Shown here piece after piece: positions 1 through 7,306 of a stretch of DNA of 10,194 nt; within the stretch, counting starts at the first letter, position 1, and every line of letters begins with the position of its first letter. Origin of the DNA: DATKMG01 sp041476565. Its GTDB lineage: Bacteria > Acidobacteriota > Terriglobia > Versatilivoradales > Versatilivoraceae. Below the pieces are notes generated by a model. That model was not told where the DNA came from. It saw nothing but the letters and a program-made list of their open reading frames with translations, and did not search any database. The stretch lies in NCBI GenBank assembly GCA_041476565.1, contig JBGOTQ010000291.1, forward strand, positions 1-10,194, read 5' to 3'. A program made the position numbers and the translations under genes.

Positions 1-1320
1 AAGCCGCTGCTGCTAAACTACGAATTCGCGGTGGACCGTCTGGCAACAGTTCACGGGCTGTTAGAAGAATGTCAGCGCTCCGGCATCACTATTTCCGCGG
101 CCGCCCGGGAGCGGGTCGAAAAGGCCAAGGCTTTGCTCGAACAGGCGGTGGGTCAGGCTCAAGACCGCCCGACCCACCTGGGATTACTAACACAGTCGTT
201 GTGCGAGTCGCTTTGGGCTGGCGAAATGATGGTGACCGAGCGCGCGGAGCAGATGATCGCCAGAAACGGCCCGCGTCCCGGTTTTCTGTTCGGCTGCAAT
301 GCCGAGGGTCCCCGTCAGCGCAACCCGCAATTCGTCAAACGGTTTGCGGCGCTGTTTAACTTCGCAACACTGGCGTCGTTTTACCGTACACAGGTAGAGC
401 GCGTGCTCGGCCAGCCGGATTTCTCGGGCGCCGCGGGGTTGCTCGAATGGCTCGAACGCACGAAGATCGTCACAAAGGGCCACCCGTTGATCTTCCTGGT
501 GCCAAATGCCACGCCCGATTGGCAGCGCAATCTGTCTTTCGAAGAGACCAGGAAGACTTGCCTTCAACATGTGCGCAATTCAATTCTGAAGTTCCGCAAC
601 CGCGTCCACATTTGGGACGTGATCAACGAAGCGCACGTTCAACCGGACAATGAACCTGGCAACGAAATGCGGGGGTTCACCAGAGAGCAGAATGTGGAAC
701 TCACGGTCGCCGCGCTGAAGACGGCCCGCGAAGCGGACCCCACCTGCTTCCGCATCGTCAACTCGACCGGGACCTGGTGCGACTACTACATGGGCCGCCA
801 GCCCGCTCCCTGGCAGCAGAGCGTGTACGACTACCTGAAAATGGTCCAAGAAGCCGGCAACGACTACGAGGCTGTCGGACTGCAGTACTATCACTCCGGC
901 CGCGACATGCTCGAGTTCGAACGCAATCTGGAGTCTTTCAGGGGATTCGGCAAGCCGATCCACATTACCGAGCTCGGCTTCTCTTCCTCTTCGGACAACG
1001 CAACAAAGAGTGAATGGTGGGGAGGCGGCGTTGGCGGCGCCAAGATACTCTGGCGCGGCGAACGGTTTACCGAAGAGACACAGGCTCAGTGGTTCGAGAC
1101 GTTCTACAAGATCGCCTTCAGCAAACCTTTTGTAGATGCGATCACATGCTGGGACTTCACCGATCCCGGTTTCATTCCGAACGGCGGTTTGCTGCGTGCC
1201 GACTTCACCCCGAAAGCGTCCTACGAGAGACTTTTGGCCCAGCTGACAAAATGGAAGAAGCAGGGAATCCTGGCCAGCGTTGGGGGGCAGACCGATGGCA
1301 GAGACGGAGAAACAAAATGA
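1..1320 (+). CDS. GH10 family endo-1,4-beta-xylanase-like glycosidase (5' partial)
   Basis: The frame is open from base 1, so the true start lies left of the window; an internal GTG at 31 is used here only for numbering. The protein looks like a retaining GH10 glycosidase, a family that cuts beta-1,4-xylan backbones. Visible landmarks are FGCNAEG (from about residue 89), FNFAT (about 110), GHPLIFLV (150-157), the acid/base segment WDVINEAH with Glu200, and the nucleophile segment HITELGF with Glu314. The usual Asp or similar residue after TEL is Gly here. The C-terminal part (CWDFTDPGF, then NGGLL) resembles the end of the GH10 barrel. About 85 residues of mostly helical, charged sequence precede the barrel and are not a standard carbohydrate-binding module that I recognise. 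Its stop overlaps the next start as ATGA, so the two are probably translated together. Any signal peptide would be outside the window. Family confidence is high; the exact substrate is not shown. Confidence 0.88.
   Translation, partial: KPLLLNYEFAVDRLATVHGLLEECQRSGITISAAARERVEKAKALLEQAVGQAQDRPTHLGLLTQSLCESLWAGEMMVTERAEQMIARNGPRPGFLFGCNAEGPRQRNPQFVKRFAALFNFATLASFYRTQVERVLGQPDFSGAAGLLEWLERTKIVTKGHPLIFLVPNATPDWQRNLSFEETRKTCLQHVRNSILKFRNRVHIWDVINEAHVQPDNEPGNEMRGFTREQNVELTVAALKTAREADPTCFRIVNSTGTWCDYYMGRQPAPWQQSVYDYLKMVQEAGNDYEAVGLQYYHSGRDMLEFERNLESFRGFGKPIHITELGFSSSSDNATKSEWWGGGVGGAKILWRGERFTEETQAQWFETFYKIAFSKPFVDAITCWDFTDPGFIPNGGLLRADFTPKASYERLLAQLTKWKKQGILASVGGQTDGRDGETK
1306..1320 (+). promoter_or_regulatory. 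Shine-Dalgarno and ATGA coupling site for the esterase-like gene
   Basis: GGAG lies at 1306-1309 and ATG at 1317, with TGA of the xylanase at 1318-1320. The four-base overlap and good spacing fix this start and imply translational coupling. The ribosome-binding site itself lies within xylanase coding sequence. Confidence 0.75.
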
Positions 1321-3566
1321 AAAAACCTTTTTGTCTTTTTTTTCTCTTCTGTATGTTTTTTATGGCAGACAACCTTTGTGCTCAAACAGAACCAGCGCCG
1401 AGAAATGCCAACCCTTCACCTGACCAGGAGGAGGAAAATCTAAATGTCTTTCATCAATGGATTCGATGGAATAATCCAGGGAGCCTGTTGATCAATCATG
1501 TGATCAAGCAAGCATTTGATTATTATGAGAAAAGAGACGGGGAGATAGCGAAGTTAAAAACCGAGGACGATTGGCACAGCAGGCAAAAGTGGGTAAAGAG
1601 CAAACTATTAGAGATAGTCGGTCCTTTTCCTAAAAAAACACCCCTTCATCCTCGAATTACTGGTGTTTTGCAGAAGGAGGGCTATCGGGTTGAGAAGATT
1701 ATCTATGAGTCGATGCCGGATTTTTATGTGACGGGTTGTCTTTTCATACCTGACGGGATTAAGGGAAAGGTTCCGGCAATACTGAATGTTATCGGACATA
1801 ATCAGGAAGCCTTCAGGGCGGAGCTATATCAGATTCTCATCCATAATCTGGTCAAGAAGGGGATGATCGTATTCGCAATAGACCCGCTGGGGCAGGGAGA
1901 GCATGTTCAGTATTTTGACCCTAAGAATAATTTCTCTTCGATAGGATATACCGTCATTGAGCACTGCTATTTCGGGAATCAATGCTTTCTATCCGGCTCT
2001 TCTGCTGCGAAATATTTTGTCTGGGATGGTGTGAGGGCCATCGATTATCTATTGAGCCGAAAAGAGGTTGATCCCGAGAGAATTGGAGTGACGGGATTCT
2101 CCGGGGGTGGGACGGTGACTTCCTACATAGCTGCATTTGACGACAGGGTGAAGGTGTCGGTACCGTGCAGTTGGGCGACTGCATCGCGAAGACAGCTTGA
2201 GACGAAGGGAGCGCAGGATGCCGAAACAATTTTCTTCCATGGAGTTGCAGAGGAGATAACCTTTGAAGATCTTCTGGAAGTCAGAGCCCCAAGGCCGACC
2301 CTGATGACGTTCACATCACGAGACGAATATCTCTCCCTGCAGGGGGCCCTTGAAGCATATAGAGAAGCAATAAAGGCTTATGAGGTGTATGGCAGAAAAG
2401 ATAATCTGGAGATTGTTGAAGATGATTATAAACACTGGATGACTCCAAAAATAAGATTAGCGATTTATAAATTCTTTATGAAGCATTTCGATCTTTCAGG
2501 CGCCCCTACAGAAGAGAAGGTTGAGATATTGTCAAACGAAGAATTGACAGTAACTCCGACAGGGCAGATTTCGACATCCTTGGGTGGCGCCACGGTGTTT
2601 TCTGTGAATAGAAACGAAACTGCAACCCTGATTGAGAATCTCGAGACATCAAGAAGAGATATTTTGAAACATCTTAACAAAGTCAAAATCAAGGCCAAGG
2701 AAATCTCAGGATATTCTGCTCCAATAGGCGATGACAGAGAGCCGTTTATTAATGGCAGGTATCAGAGAGAAGGATATTCTGTGGGAAAGTATGCAATTCG
2801 CGGTGAGGGGGATTATGCCGTTCCTTTCCTCCTGTTTGTGCCGAATGACAATATAGATAAACATCCTGCCTTGGTTTATCTTCATCCCAAGGGAAAGATT
2901 ACTGAGGCAAGACCAGGAGGCGAGATAGAGAAATTAGTCAAAAAGGGATACATAGTTGCCGCGACTGATGTTCTGGGAGTCGGTGAAACTAAGAATACTG
3001 CAGCGAGGGGTTTAACGGATGGATATACTGCCGTTTTAATTGGCAGAAGTGTGGTTGGTATTCAAGCCAGTGATGTTGTAAGAGTGGTTATCTATTTAAA
3101 GAGCCGCGGGGACGTTGACCCTGAGAAGGTTGGTGCGGCCGCCATCAATGAGATGTGCCTTCCCCTTCTTCATGCTGCTGCCTTTGAACCCTCCATTAAT
3201 AATATTGCACTGATCGGTTCACCAATTTCATACCGGTCAATTGTCATGAACAGGTTCTTTAAGATTGGCCTGACAAAACGTGAAGGAGAGAGCAAGGAGC
3301 ATCCTTATGAGGTTGATTTCTCCTGGGGGATTGCCGGTGTATTGACAGCATACGATTTGCCGGATCTGATCGGGTGTATTGCACCCAGAAAAGTCGCATT
3401 GGCAGAATTAAAGGACCAGATGCTTGAACCGGCATCGAAAGAACTGATCAAGCAGGAGCTGGAATTCCCGGGTTCGGTATATTCTTTAAGAAAAGTACCA
3501 GAAAACATGAAAGTCATATCATCTCACGAAAGTCTTGCTTCAATTATGGAATGGTGTTTTGAGTGA
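1317..3566 (+). CDS. Secreted tandem alpha/beta-hydrolase, acetylxylan-esterase-like; second domain lacks nucleophile
   Basis: The start is ATG 1317, which overlaps the xylanase stop (ATGA) and has GGAG at 1306-1309, seven bases upstream. The frame is open further upstream, but that part is the shadow of the xylanase. The 749-aa product begins with a signal peptide (MKK, a Phe/Leu-rich core, then LCA before Gln). Domain 1 (about residues 110-385) has GFSGGG with Ser262, a likely acid Asp336 in TSRDEY, and His373 in DYKHW, so it should be an active serine esterase or hydrolase of the acetylxylan-esterase/dienelactone-hydrolase type. Domain 2 (about 475-749) repeats the layout (LVYLHP, DVLGVGE, APR), but the elbow reads AAINEMC with Asn611 where Ser is expected; Asp700 and His737 may remain. 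Its position suggests removal of acetyl or other ester groups from xylan or pectin. A pectin methylesterase or other carbohydrate-esterase role cannot be excluded. It is much AT-richer than both neighbours. Confidence 0.82.
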   Translation: MKKPFCLFFLFCMFFMADNLCAQTEPAPRNANPSPDQEEENLNVFHQWIRWNNPGSLLINHVIKQAFDYYEKRDGEIAKLKTEDDWHSRQKWVKSKLLEIVGPFPKKTPLHPRITGVLQKEGYRVEKIIYESMPDFYVTGCLFIPDGIKGKVPAILNVIGHNQEAFRAELYQILIHNLVKKGMIVFAIDPLGQGEHVQYFDPKNNFSSIGYTVIEHCYFGNQCFLSGSSAAKYFVWDGVRAIDYLLSRKEVDPERIGVTGFSGGGTVTSYIAAFDDRVKVSVPCSWATASRRQLETKGAQDAETIFFHGVAEEITFEDLLEVRAPRPTLMTFTSRDEYLSLQGALEAYREAIKAYEVYGRKDNLEIVEDDYKHWMTPKIRLAIYKFFMKHFDLSGAPTEEKVEILSNEELTVTPTGQISTSLGGATVFSVNRNETATLIENLETSRRDILKHLNKVKIKAKEISGYSAPIGDDREPFINGRYQREGYSVGKYAIRGEGDYAVPFLLFVPNDNIDKHPALVYLHPKGKITEARPGGEIEKLVKKGYIVAATDVLGVGETKNTAARGLTDGYTAVLIGRSVVGIQASDVVRVVIYLKSRGDVDPEKVGAAAINEMCLPLLHAAAFEPSINNIALIGSPISYRSIVMNRFFKIGLTKREGESKEHPYEVDFSWGIAGVLTAYDLPDLIGCIAPRKVALAELKDQMLEPASKELIKQELEFPGSVYSLRKVPENMKVISSHESLASIMEWCFE

Positions 3567-3585
3567 GGTAGTTTATGATCCTACT

Positions 3586-3603
3586 GTTACCTGCCGCGGT
3601 AAC
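3586..3603. repeat. Inverted repeat GTTACC/GGTAAC, hairpin after the esterase gene
   Basis: GTTACC (3586-3591) and GGTAAC (3598-3603) form a perfect 6-bp stem with a 6-base loop, 19 bp after the esterase-like stop codon. No T-run follows, so it is not a standard intrinsic terminator, though it could protect the 3' end of the message. Confidence 0.4.
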
Positions 3604-3671
3604 CCCGTTGTAAGGGCTTCCGATCTGTGCTCCGCCCCACTAGTTGTGCCCGCCCTTGCCCAAGCCGGCGG

Positions 3672-3686
3672 ATCCCCTTTGGGGAT
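3672..3686. repeat. Inverted repeat ATCCCC/GGGGAT, tight hairpin
   Basis: ATCCCC (3672-3677), TTT, GGGGAT (3681-3686) form a perfect 6-bp stem with a 3-base loop. A second short pairing, AGGG (3687-3690) with CCCT (3696-3699), follows directly, so 3672-3699 could form two adjacent stems. No function is shown. Confidence 0.4.
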
Positions 3687-3906
3687 AGGGAGCTGCCCTT
3701 CCACAATCAGATTCCTGCTTTACGAAACTAAGCTCTTTTTCTAGACTGGTCTCGTTCTTGCGCGAGCGCCGCTAATCCGTGGATAATCTGAGCGAATCTG
3801 GTTCCTCTGAGAGCGGGCACCCTTGCGACTCTACTCCGACTCGCGCAGGCTGACGCCGGCTCGGCCACAAGTTGCAGTTGACCAAGAGCCATAGTTCTGT
3901 ATCTTT

Positions 3907-3919
3907 GGAGAAATCCATG
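3907..3919 (+). promoter_or_regulatory. Shine-Dalgarno deciding the rhamnosidase start
   Basis: GGAG at 3907-3910 is six bases before ATG 3917. This chooses the shorter of two in-frame starts, which are 15 codons apart. Confidence 0.65.
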
Positions 3920-6739
3920 AAACCTCTAACCAATGGATTGGGGAGCATTGCCACAGTTCTCGCTTTAACGGCGATAGGGGTAGCATATGCTTTGACAGAA
4001 ATCGCAATTGCCGCAGACGTTCAGCCGGTCAATCCGCGATGCGAATATCTGATTAATCCACTGGCTGTGAATGTGACTGATCCTTGTCTGAGCTGGGAAT
4101 TGCAGGCTGTCGATGCTACCAGGCGCGGGTTGAGACAATCGGCCTATCGAGTCATCGTGGCAAGCAACCAGGAGATTCTGGCCCGCAATGAGGGAGACCT
4201 ATGGGATAGCGGTAAGGCGGCATCGGACAAGTCGGTGGGGATCGTCTACGCGGGAAAACCGCTGGTGAGCCGGCAGCATTGCCACTGGAAAGTTATGGTT
4301 TGGGATCAGGACGGCCAACCCTCGGCGTGGGGGCCTGCCAACTGGTGGGGCATGGCGTTGCTTCAGGCGTCCGATTGGCTCGCCCAATGGATCGGGGCGC
4401 CCGAGGCGGGCTTCTCCGCACCTTACCTCCGCACGGAGTGGACTCTTTCAAAGAAACCGGGCCGAGCCACAGCCTATTTCTGTGGACTTGGTTACGGTGA
4501 GTTGTCTATCAACGGTCGCAAGGTGGGAGACCAGGTGCTCGACCCCGGCTTCACCGATTATACGCGGCGGGTGTTGTACGTTGCTCACGATGTCACCGAA
4601 CAACTCACAACAGGCAAGAACGCGGTGGGTATCTTGTTAGGAAACGGCTGGTTCTGGCTGCCAACTCCTGACCTTTGGGGGTTTCACAAAGCGATTTGGC
4701 GTGGTACCCCTAGGGCCCTGTTGCAAGTGGAGGTGGAATACGCAGATGGCTCTCGGGAGACGCTCACCAGTAGCGCTGTTTGGAAGTGGGCTCTGAGCCC
4801 CATTGTGTTCAACTGTGTGCGCGCGGGTGAAGTAATTGACAAGCAGGAGGAGCGAGTGGGGTGGGACAAACCGAAGTTTGACGATACGGGCTGGCGACCC
4901 GTTTCTATCCTGCCGGCACCGCCGGGGAAGCTGGTCCCCCAGCAGCACCCTCCGATCCGTGCGGTGCGAGAGATCCGGCCCGTCAGCCTGACACACCCCA
5001 AGCCGGACGTATTTGTCTTTGACCTCGGTGAGTACATCAGCGGCTGGCCTCGTTATCACAAGCGCGAGGGTCATGGTGAGAAGGTGACTCTCACTTGCGG
5101 CGAAAGGCTTGGCACTGACGGGACTGTAAGCACACGAGTGGCGGCCGAATACACGTATGGCAACTACCAGACTGAGATCGCAGTGGGGGAGCCGGGGACT
5201 TACGAACCGAGATTCACCTACCATGGTTTTCGTTACGTACAGCTCGACCGCGGCGAAGGCCAGGGGCAGCCCACGCCGGATGACCTTGTCGGAGTGGAGG
5301 TTCGCAGTGATCTTCCTCCAGCCGGTGGTTTCTCGAGTTCAGATGAAACACTCAACGCGGTGAAACGTTTGCTAGTCAACGGAGCGATTGCCGGTGTGAT
5401 GGGCAGCGTGGGCAGCGACCCCAGCCGGGAGAAGCTAAACTGGATGTGCGACGGTATCGTCGTTACTTATGCGGTGGCGCATGATTTCGACGTGGGGGCT
5501 GTCTGCAGGAAGTGGGTCGACGACATGATAGACGCCCAGGATTCAACCGGGCAAATCCACCGGTTTGCCCCATGGCCGCATGCCACAGACTGGTCTACAG
5601 CAGATCCTTTGCCTACAGATCCCTGGTGGGGATCGGATGTGACCAGTGCCCCGTGGTTTTTGTATTGCCACTACGGCGATGCCCGAACACTCCGCCATGC
5701 CTATCCCGCCATGAAACGCTTCCTTGACCGTATTACGCGTTCCACGCAAGACGGCCTGATCCAGTTTCGATATGGCGACTGGTTGGCGCGCACGGCGGAT
5801 AATCCCGAGAATGGTGTAGCGCAACGCGATAGTCGGGCGCCGGTACCGCTAGTCGGCACGGCCGGTTGGTACTACATGGCCGATCTTATCGCGCGGATCG
5901 CCGACACGCTCGGTGAGAAGAGTGATGCCACCGAGTATCACCAGCTGGCTAACCGCATCCGCGAAACCTTCATTCGCACATTCATCGATCGCGACGGGCG
6001 GCTTTCCACCGATGACGACCAGACTGCTCCATCGCTTGCTCTTGCACTTGGACTGGCGCCGTCGGAACACCGCCAGACAATTTTCGACCAGCTCGTCGAC
6101 AATGTGACTGTAAGGCGGAACGGCCATATAAACACGGGCTTCGTTGGATTGCGATTTCTCCCTTACGTTTTGACTAGTGGCGGCCGACCTGATGTGGCCG
6201 TGCGCGCGCTGACAATTGATGGCTTCCCTGGCTATGTCAACATGATCCGTCGCGGTGCGACGACAACGTGGGAAGATTGGCGCGGAGACAATGTGCTGAT
6301 TCACCCCGGATTGACATCACCCTGCCTCTGGTTGTACGAGGACCTGGCAGGCATCCAAATAGACCCCTCGGCACCCGGTTTCAAACACATCATCTTCAAG
6401 CCGGCGGTCGTGGACAAACCTGAAGTGGTTGAAGCCTGGCACCACTCGCCCTATGGCCGGGTCGCCGTGCGACGAGAATGCAAAGCAGGACGGTTCACAC
6501 TGGTTGTTGACGTTCCGCCCAACTCCACTGCGGAAGTTCATATCCCGGCCGTCGATGCTGGCAAGGTCACCGAAGGCGGCAAACCCGTGCGTGAGGTTGC
6601 AGGCATCAGATTGCTTCGTTACGAGAACAACCTGGCAATCTTTGAGATTGGTTCCGGCCGCTATCGGTTCGCCTCGGTCCTTGCTCTATCAGACAGATCC
6701 GGGATAGGAAGTCATTATTCAGGCGATGCCGGCAAATGA
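3917..6739 (+). CDS. Secreted GH78 alpha-L-rhamnosidase
   Basis: The product should release terminal alpha-L-rhamnose from plant glycans or glycosides, outside the cytoplasm. ATG 3917 is preferred over the upstream in-frame ATG 3872 because GGAG (3907-3910) sits six bases before it and the protein then begins with a signal peptide (MKP, hydrophobic core, cleavage near AIAA-D). The 940-aa length is normal for the family. In order: an N-terminal beta domain (about 40-160, NPRCEYL to SDWLAQWIG), a jelly-roll with GYGELSINGRKVGD, LDPGFTDY and GNGWF (about 165-335), a second beta part with FDLGEYISGW (about 365), then the alpha/alpha barrel (about 480-810) and a C-terminal beta sheet. In the barrel, DPSREKLNW supplies Asp501 and the likely general acid Glu505, with Asp512 behind it. 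TTWEDW supplies the likely base Glu786. The frequent CPxRxE cysteine is absent. GC content resembles the xylanase, not the esterase between them. Confidence 0.92.
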   Translation: MKPLTNGLGSIATVLALTAIGVAYALTEIAIAADVQPVNPRCEYLINPLAVNVTDPCLSWELQAVDATRRGLRQSAYRVIVASNQEILARNEGDLWDSGKAASDKSVGIVYAGKPLVSRQHCHWKVMVWDQDGQPSAWGPANWWGMALLQASDWLAQWIGAPEAGFSAPYLRTEWTLSKKPGRATAYFCGLGYGELSINGRKVGDQVLDPGFTDYTRRVLYVAHDVTEQLTTGKNAVGILLGNGWFWLPTPDLWGFHKAIWRGTPRALLQVEVEYADGSRETLTSSAVWKWALSPIVFNCVRAGEVIDKQEERVGWDKPKFDDTGWRPVSILPAPPGKLVPQQHPPIRAVREIRPVSLTHPKPDVFVFDLGEYISGWPRYHKREGHGEKVTLTCGERLGTDGTVSTRVAAEYTYGNYQTEIAVGEPGTYEPRFTYHGFRYVQLDRGEGQGQPTPDDLVGVEVRSDLPPAGGFSSSDETLNAVKRLLVNGAIAGVMGSVGSDPSREKLNWMCDGIVVTYAVAHDFDVGAVCRKWVDDMIDAQDSTGQIHRFAPWPHATDWSTADPLPTDPWWGSDVTSAPWFLYCHYGDARTLRHAYPAMKRFLDRITRSTQDGLIQFRYGDWLARTADNPENGVAQRDSRAPVPLVGTAGWYYMADLIARIADTLGEKSDATEYHQLANRIRETFIRTFIDRDGRLSTDDDQTAPSLALALGLAPSEHRQTIFDQLVDNVTVRRNGHINTGFVGLRFLPYVLTSGGRPDVAVRALTIDGFPGYVNMIRRGATTTWEDWRGDNVLIHPGLTSPCLWLYEDLAGIQIDPSAPGFKHIIFKPAVVDKPEVVEAWHHSPYGRVAVRRECKAGRFTLVVDVPPNSTAEVHIPAVDAGKVTEGGKPVREVAGIRLLRYENNLAIFEIGSGRYRFASVLALSDRSGIGSHYSGDAGK

Positions 6740-6995
6740 ACTTCCCTATGGAACAGGATAAAGTCTGAACCTGCCTGCCGATGAGGCAATGGCATATCCT
6801 CACTCTGGAAGAACAACGAATATTCAGATCTGAACCCAGCTTTCTCCGACCCCAGCTTTCGCCACAACACACGTACCGTTGATCGCGGCTTGATATGTTC
6901 GCAGCCAGAATGCCTCCGCACCGATTCGCTCGACTGTCCGCCTGAACCGTTCATCAGAGTGTGCCATCGGTCACTGCGACCTCCATGCTTGATCT
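6740..6995. other. 256-bp gap between rhamnosidase and the small-gene array
   Basis: No gene can be supported here on either strand. The 10-mer CCCAGCTTTC occurs twice, at 6835-6844 and 6851-6860, 16 bp apart. No clear terminator follows the rhamnosidase. If the small-gene array is an integron fragment, this gap holds its left boundary. Confidence 0.45.
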
Positions 6996-7061
6996 GCCCA
7001 GTGCCTTGGAGTTCATCGGCGCCGCGTTTTTTGCGGCGTCCGGCGCAACGACGAGTTAGGC
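6996..7061 (-). other. Integron attC-like recombination site, best copy
   Basis: Read on the - strand, the site begins with the core GCCTAAC (7061-7055, consensus RYYYAAC) and a 5-base spacer. A long imperfect stem follows: an outer arm GTT pairing with AAC (7049-7047 with 7013-7011) and an inner perfect 6-bp stem CGCCGC/GCGGCG (7038-7033 with 7025-7020) closed by an A-rich 7-base loop. G7046 and A7039 (numbered by + position) are left unpaired, both in the first arm. That is the hallmark arrangement of extrahelical bases that orients attC sites, and it agrees with the - strand gene direction. A spacer ending AAGGC precedes the second core, which reads ACTGGGC (7002-6996) where GTTRRRY is expected. 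The cleavage triplet GTT is therefore changed, and the site may be impaired. Confidence 0.62.
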
Positions 7062-7306
7062 GTTTTGTCAAAGTCATCTAGGAGAACCCCCCGTCCCGAA
7101 CGGAGGCTTATTCTGGCTGATTGGATACGCTGCAGGAATCGGGGATCGTTCTCTAGCCTGTAGTCAAACCAATCATCTTCGGATTCGAAACCGATGAGAA
7201 CGCCAGCCGCCTTTCCATGCCGTGTGATTACCACCTCTTCTTTTTCGGCGACTCTTAAATACTTGGACAGGTCGTCCTTCACTTCAGAAAGTGCCACCTT
7301 CTTCAT
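7013..7306 (-). CDS. Phd/YefM-type antitoxin, C-terminus read from attC
   Basis: The likely role is to bind and neutralise the toxin encoded just upstream and to repress the pair. The start is ATG at 7306, with GGGAG eight bases upstream, overlapping the toxin stop as ATGA. A longer frame from 7333 would lie inside the toxin gene. The 97-aa product opens with MKKVALSEVKDDLSKYLRVAE and then EEVVITRHGKAAGVLIGF, the usual Phd/YefM DNA-binding fold. A variable acidic and aromatic part that would contact the toxin follows (DDWFDYRLENDPRF). The last 15 residues (PNSSLRRTPQKTRRR) are encoded inside the attC-like site and are strongly basic, unlike the body of the protein. The native end may have been nearer DDFDK. 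Confidence 0.8.
   Translation of the reverse strand: MKKVALSEVKDDLSKYLRVAEKEEVVITRHGKAAGVLIGFESEDDWFDYRLENDPRFLQRIQSARISLRSGRGVLLDDFDKTPNSSLRRTPQKTRRR

Larger units (their letters stand above)
3567..3916. other. 350-bp gap with small hairpins, no supported gene
   Basis: This stretch separates the AT-rich esterase gene from the rhamnosidase gene. It is GC-rich and holds short reading frames on both strands, none with a convincing start, ribosome site or recognisable product. On the - strand an open stretch of about 50 codons covers roughly 3570-3725, but it has no good start. Two perfect short inverted repeats are present and listed separately. A T-run at 3736-3740 has no strong stem directly before it. 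I could not identify the segment; a repeat, mobile-element remnant or structured RNA are possibilities only. Confidence 0.5.

Noticed and set aside
187..963. Two 127-codon - strand frames within the xylanase gene.
   Set aside because: Both are shadows of GH10 coding sequence.
1014..1316. Upstream extension of the esterase-like reading frame by 101 codons.
   Set aside because: It lies wholly within the xylanase gene. The ATG at 1317 has a ribosome site and starts a signal peptide.
3730..3745. T-run CTTTTTC as an intrinsic terminator after the esterase-like gene.
   Set aside because: No stable stem sits directly before it; the hairpins found are well upstream.
3878..3905. TTGACC followed after 16 bases by TATCTT, resembling a promoter for the rhamnosidase gene.
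   Set aside because: Transcription would begin after the ribosome-binding GGAG at 3907-3910, which the start needs; the -10 match is also poor.
3872..3916. Earlier in-frame ATG for the rhamnosidase.
   Set aside because: It has no ribosome site and would put a polar stretch before the signal peptide.
4637..5224. Long - strand open frame of 195 codons inside the rhamnosidase gene.
   Set aside because: It is opposite a clearly conserved GH78 gene and has no recognisable motif; GC-rich shadow frame.
6835..6860. Two copies of CCCAGCTTTC as the start of a CRISPR or iteron array.
   Set aside because: Only two copies, 16 bp apart, with no further units.
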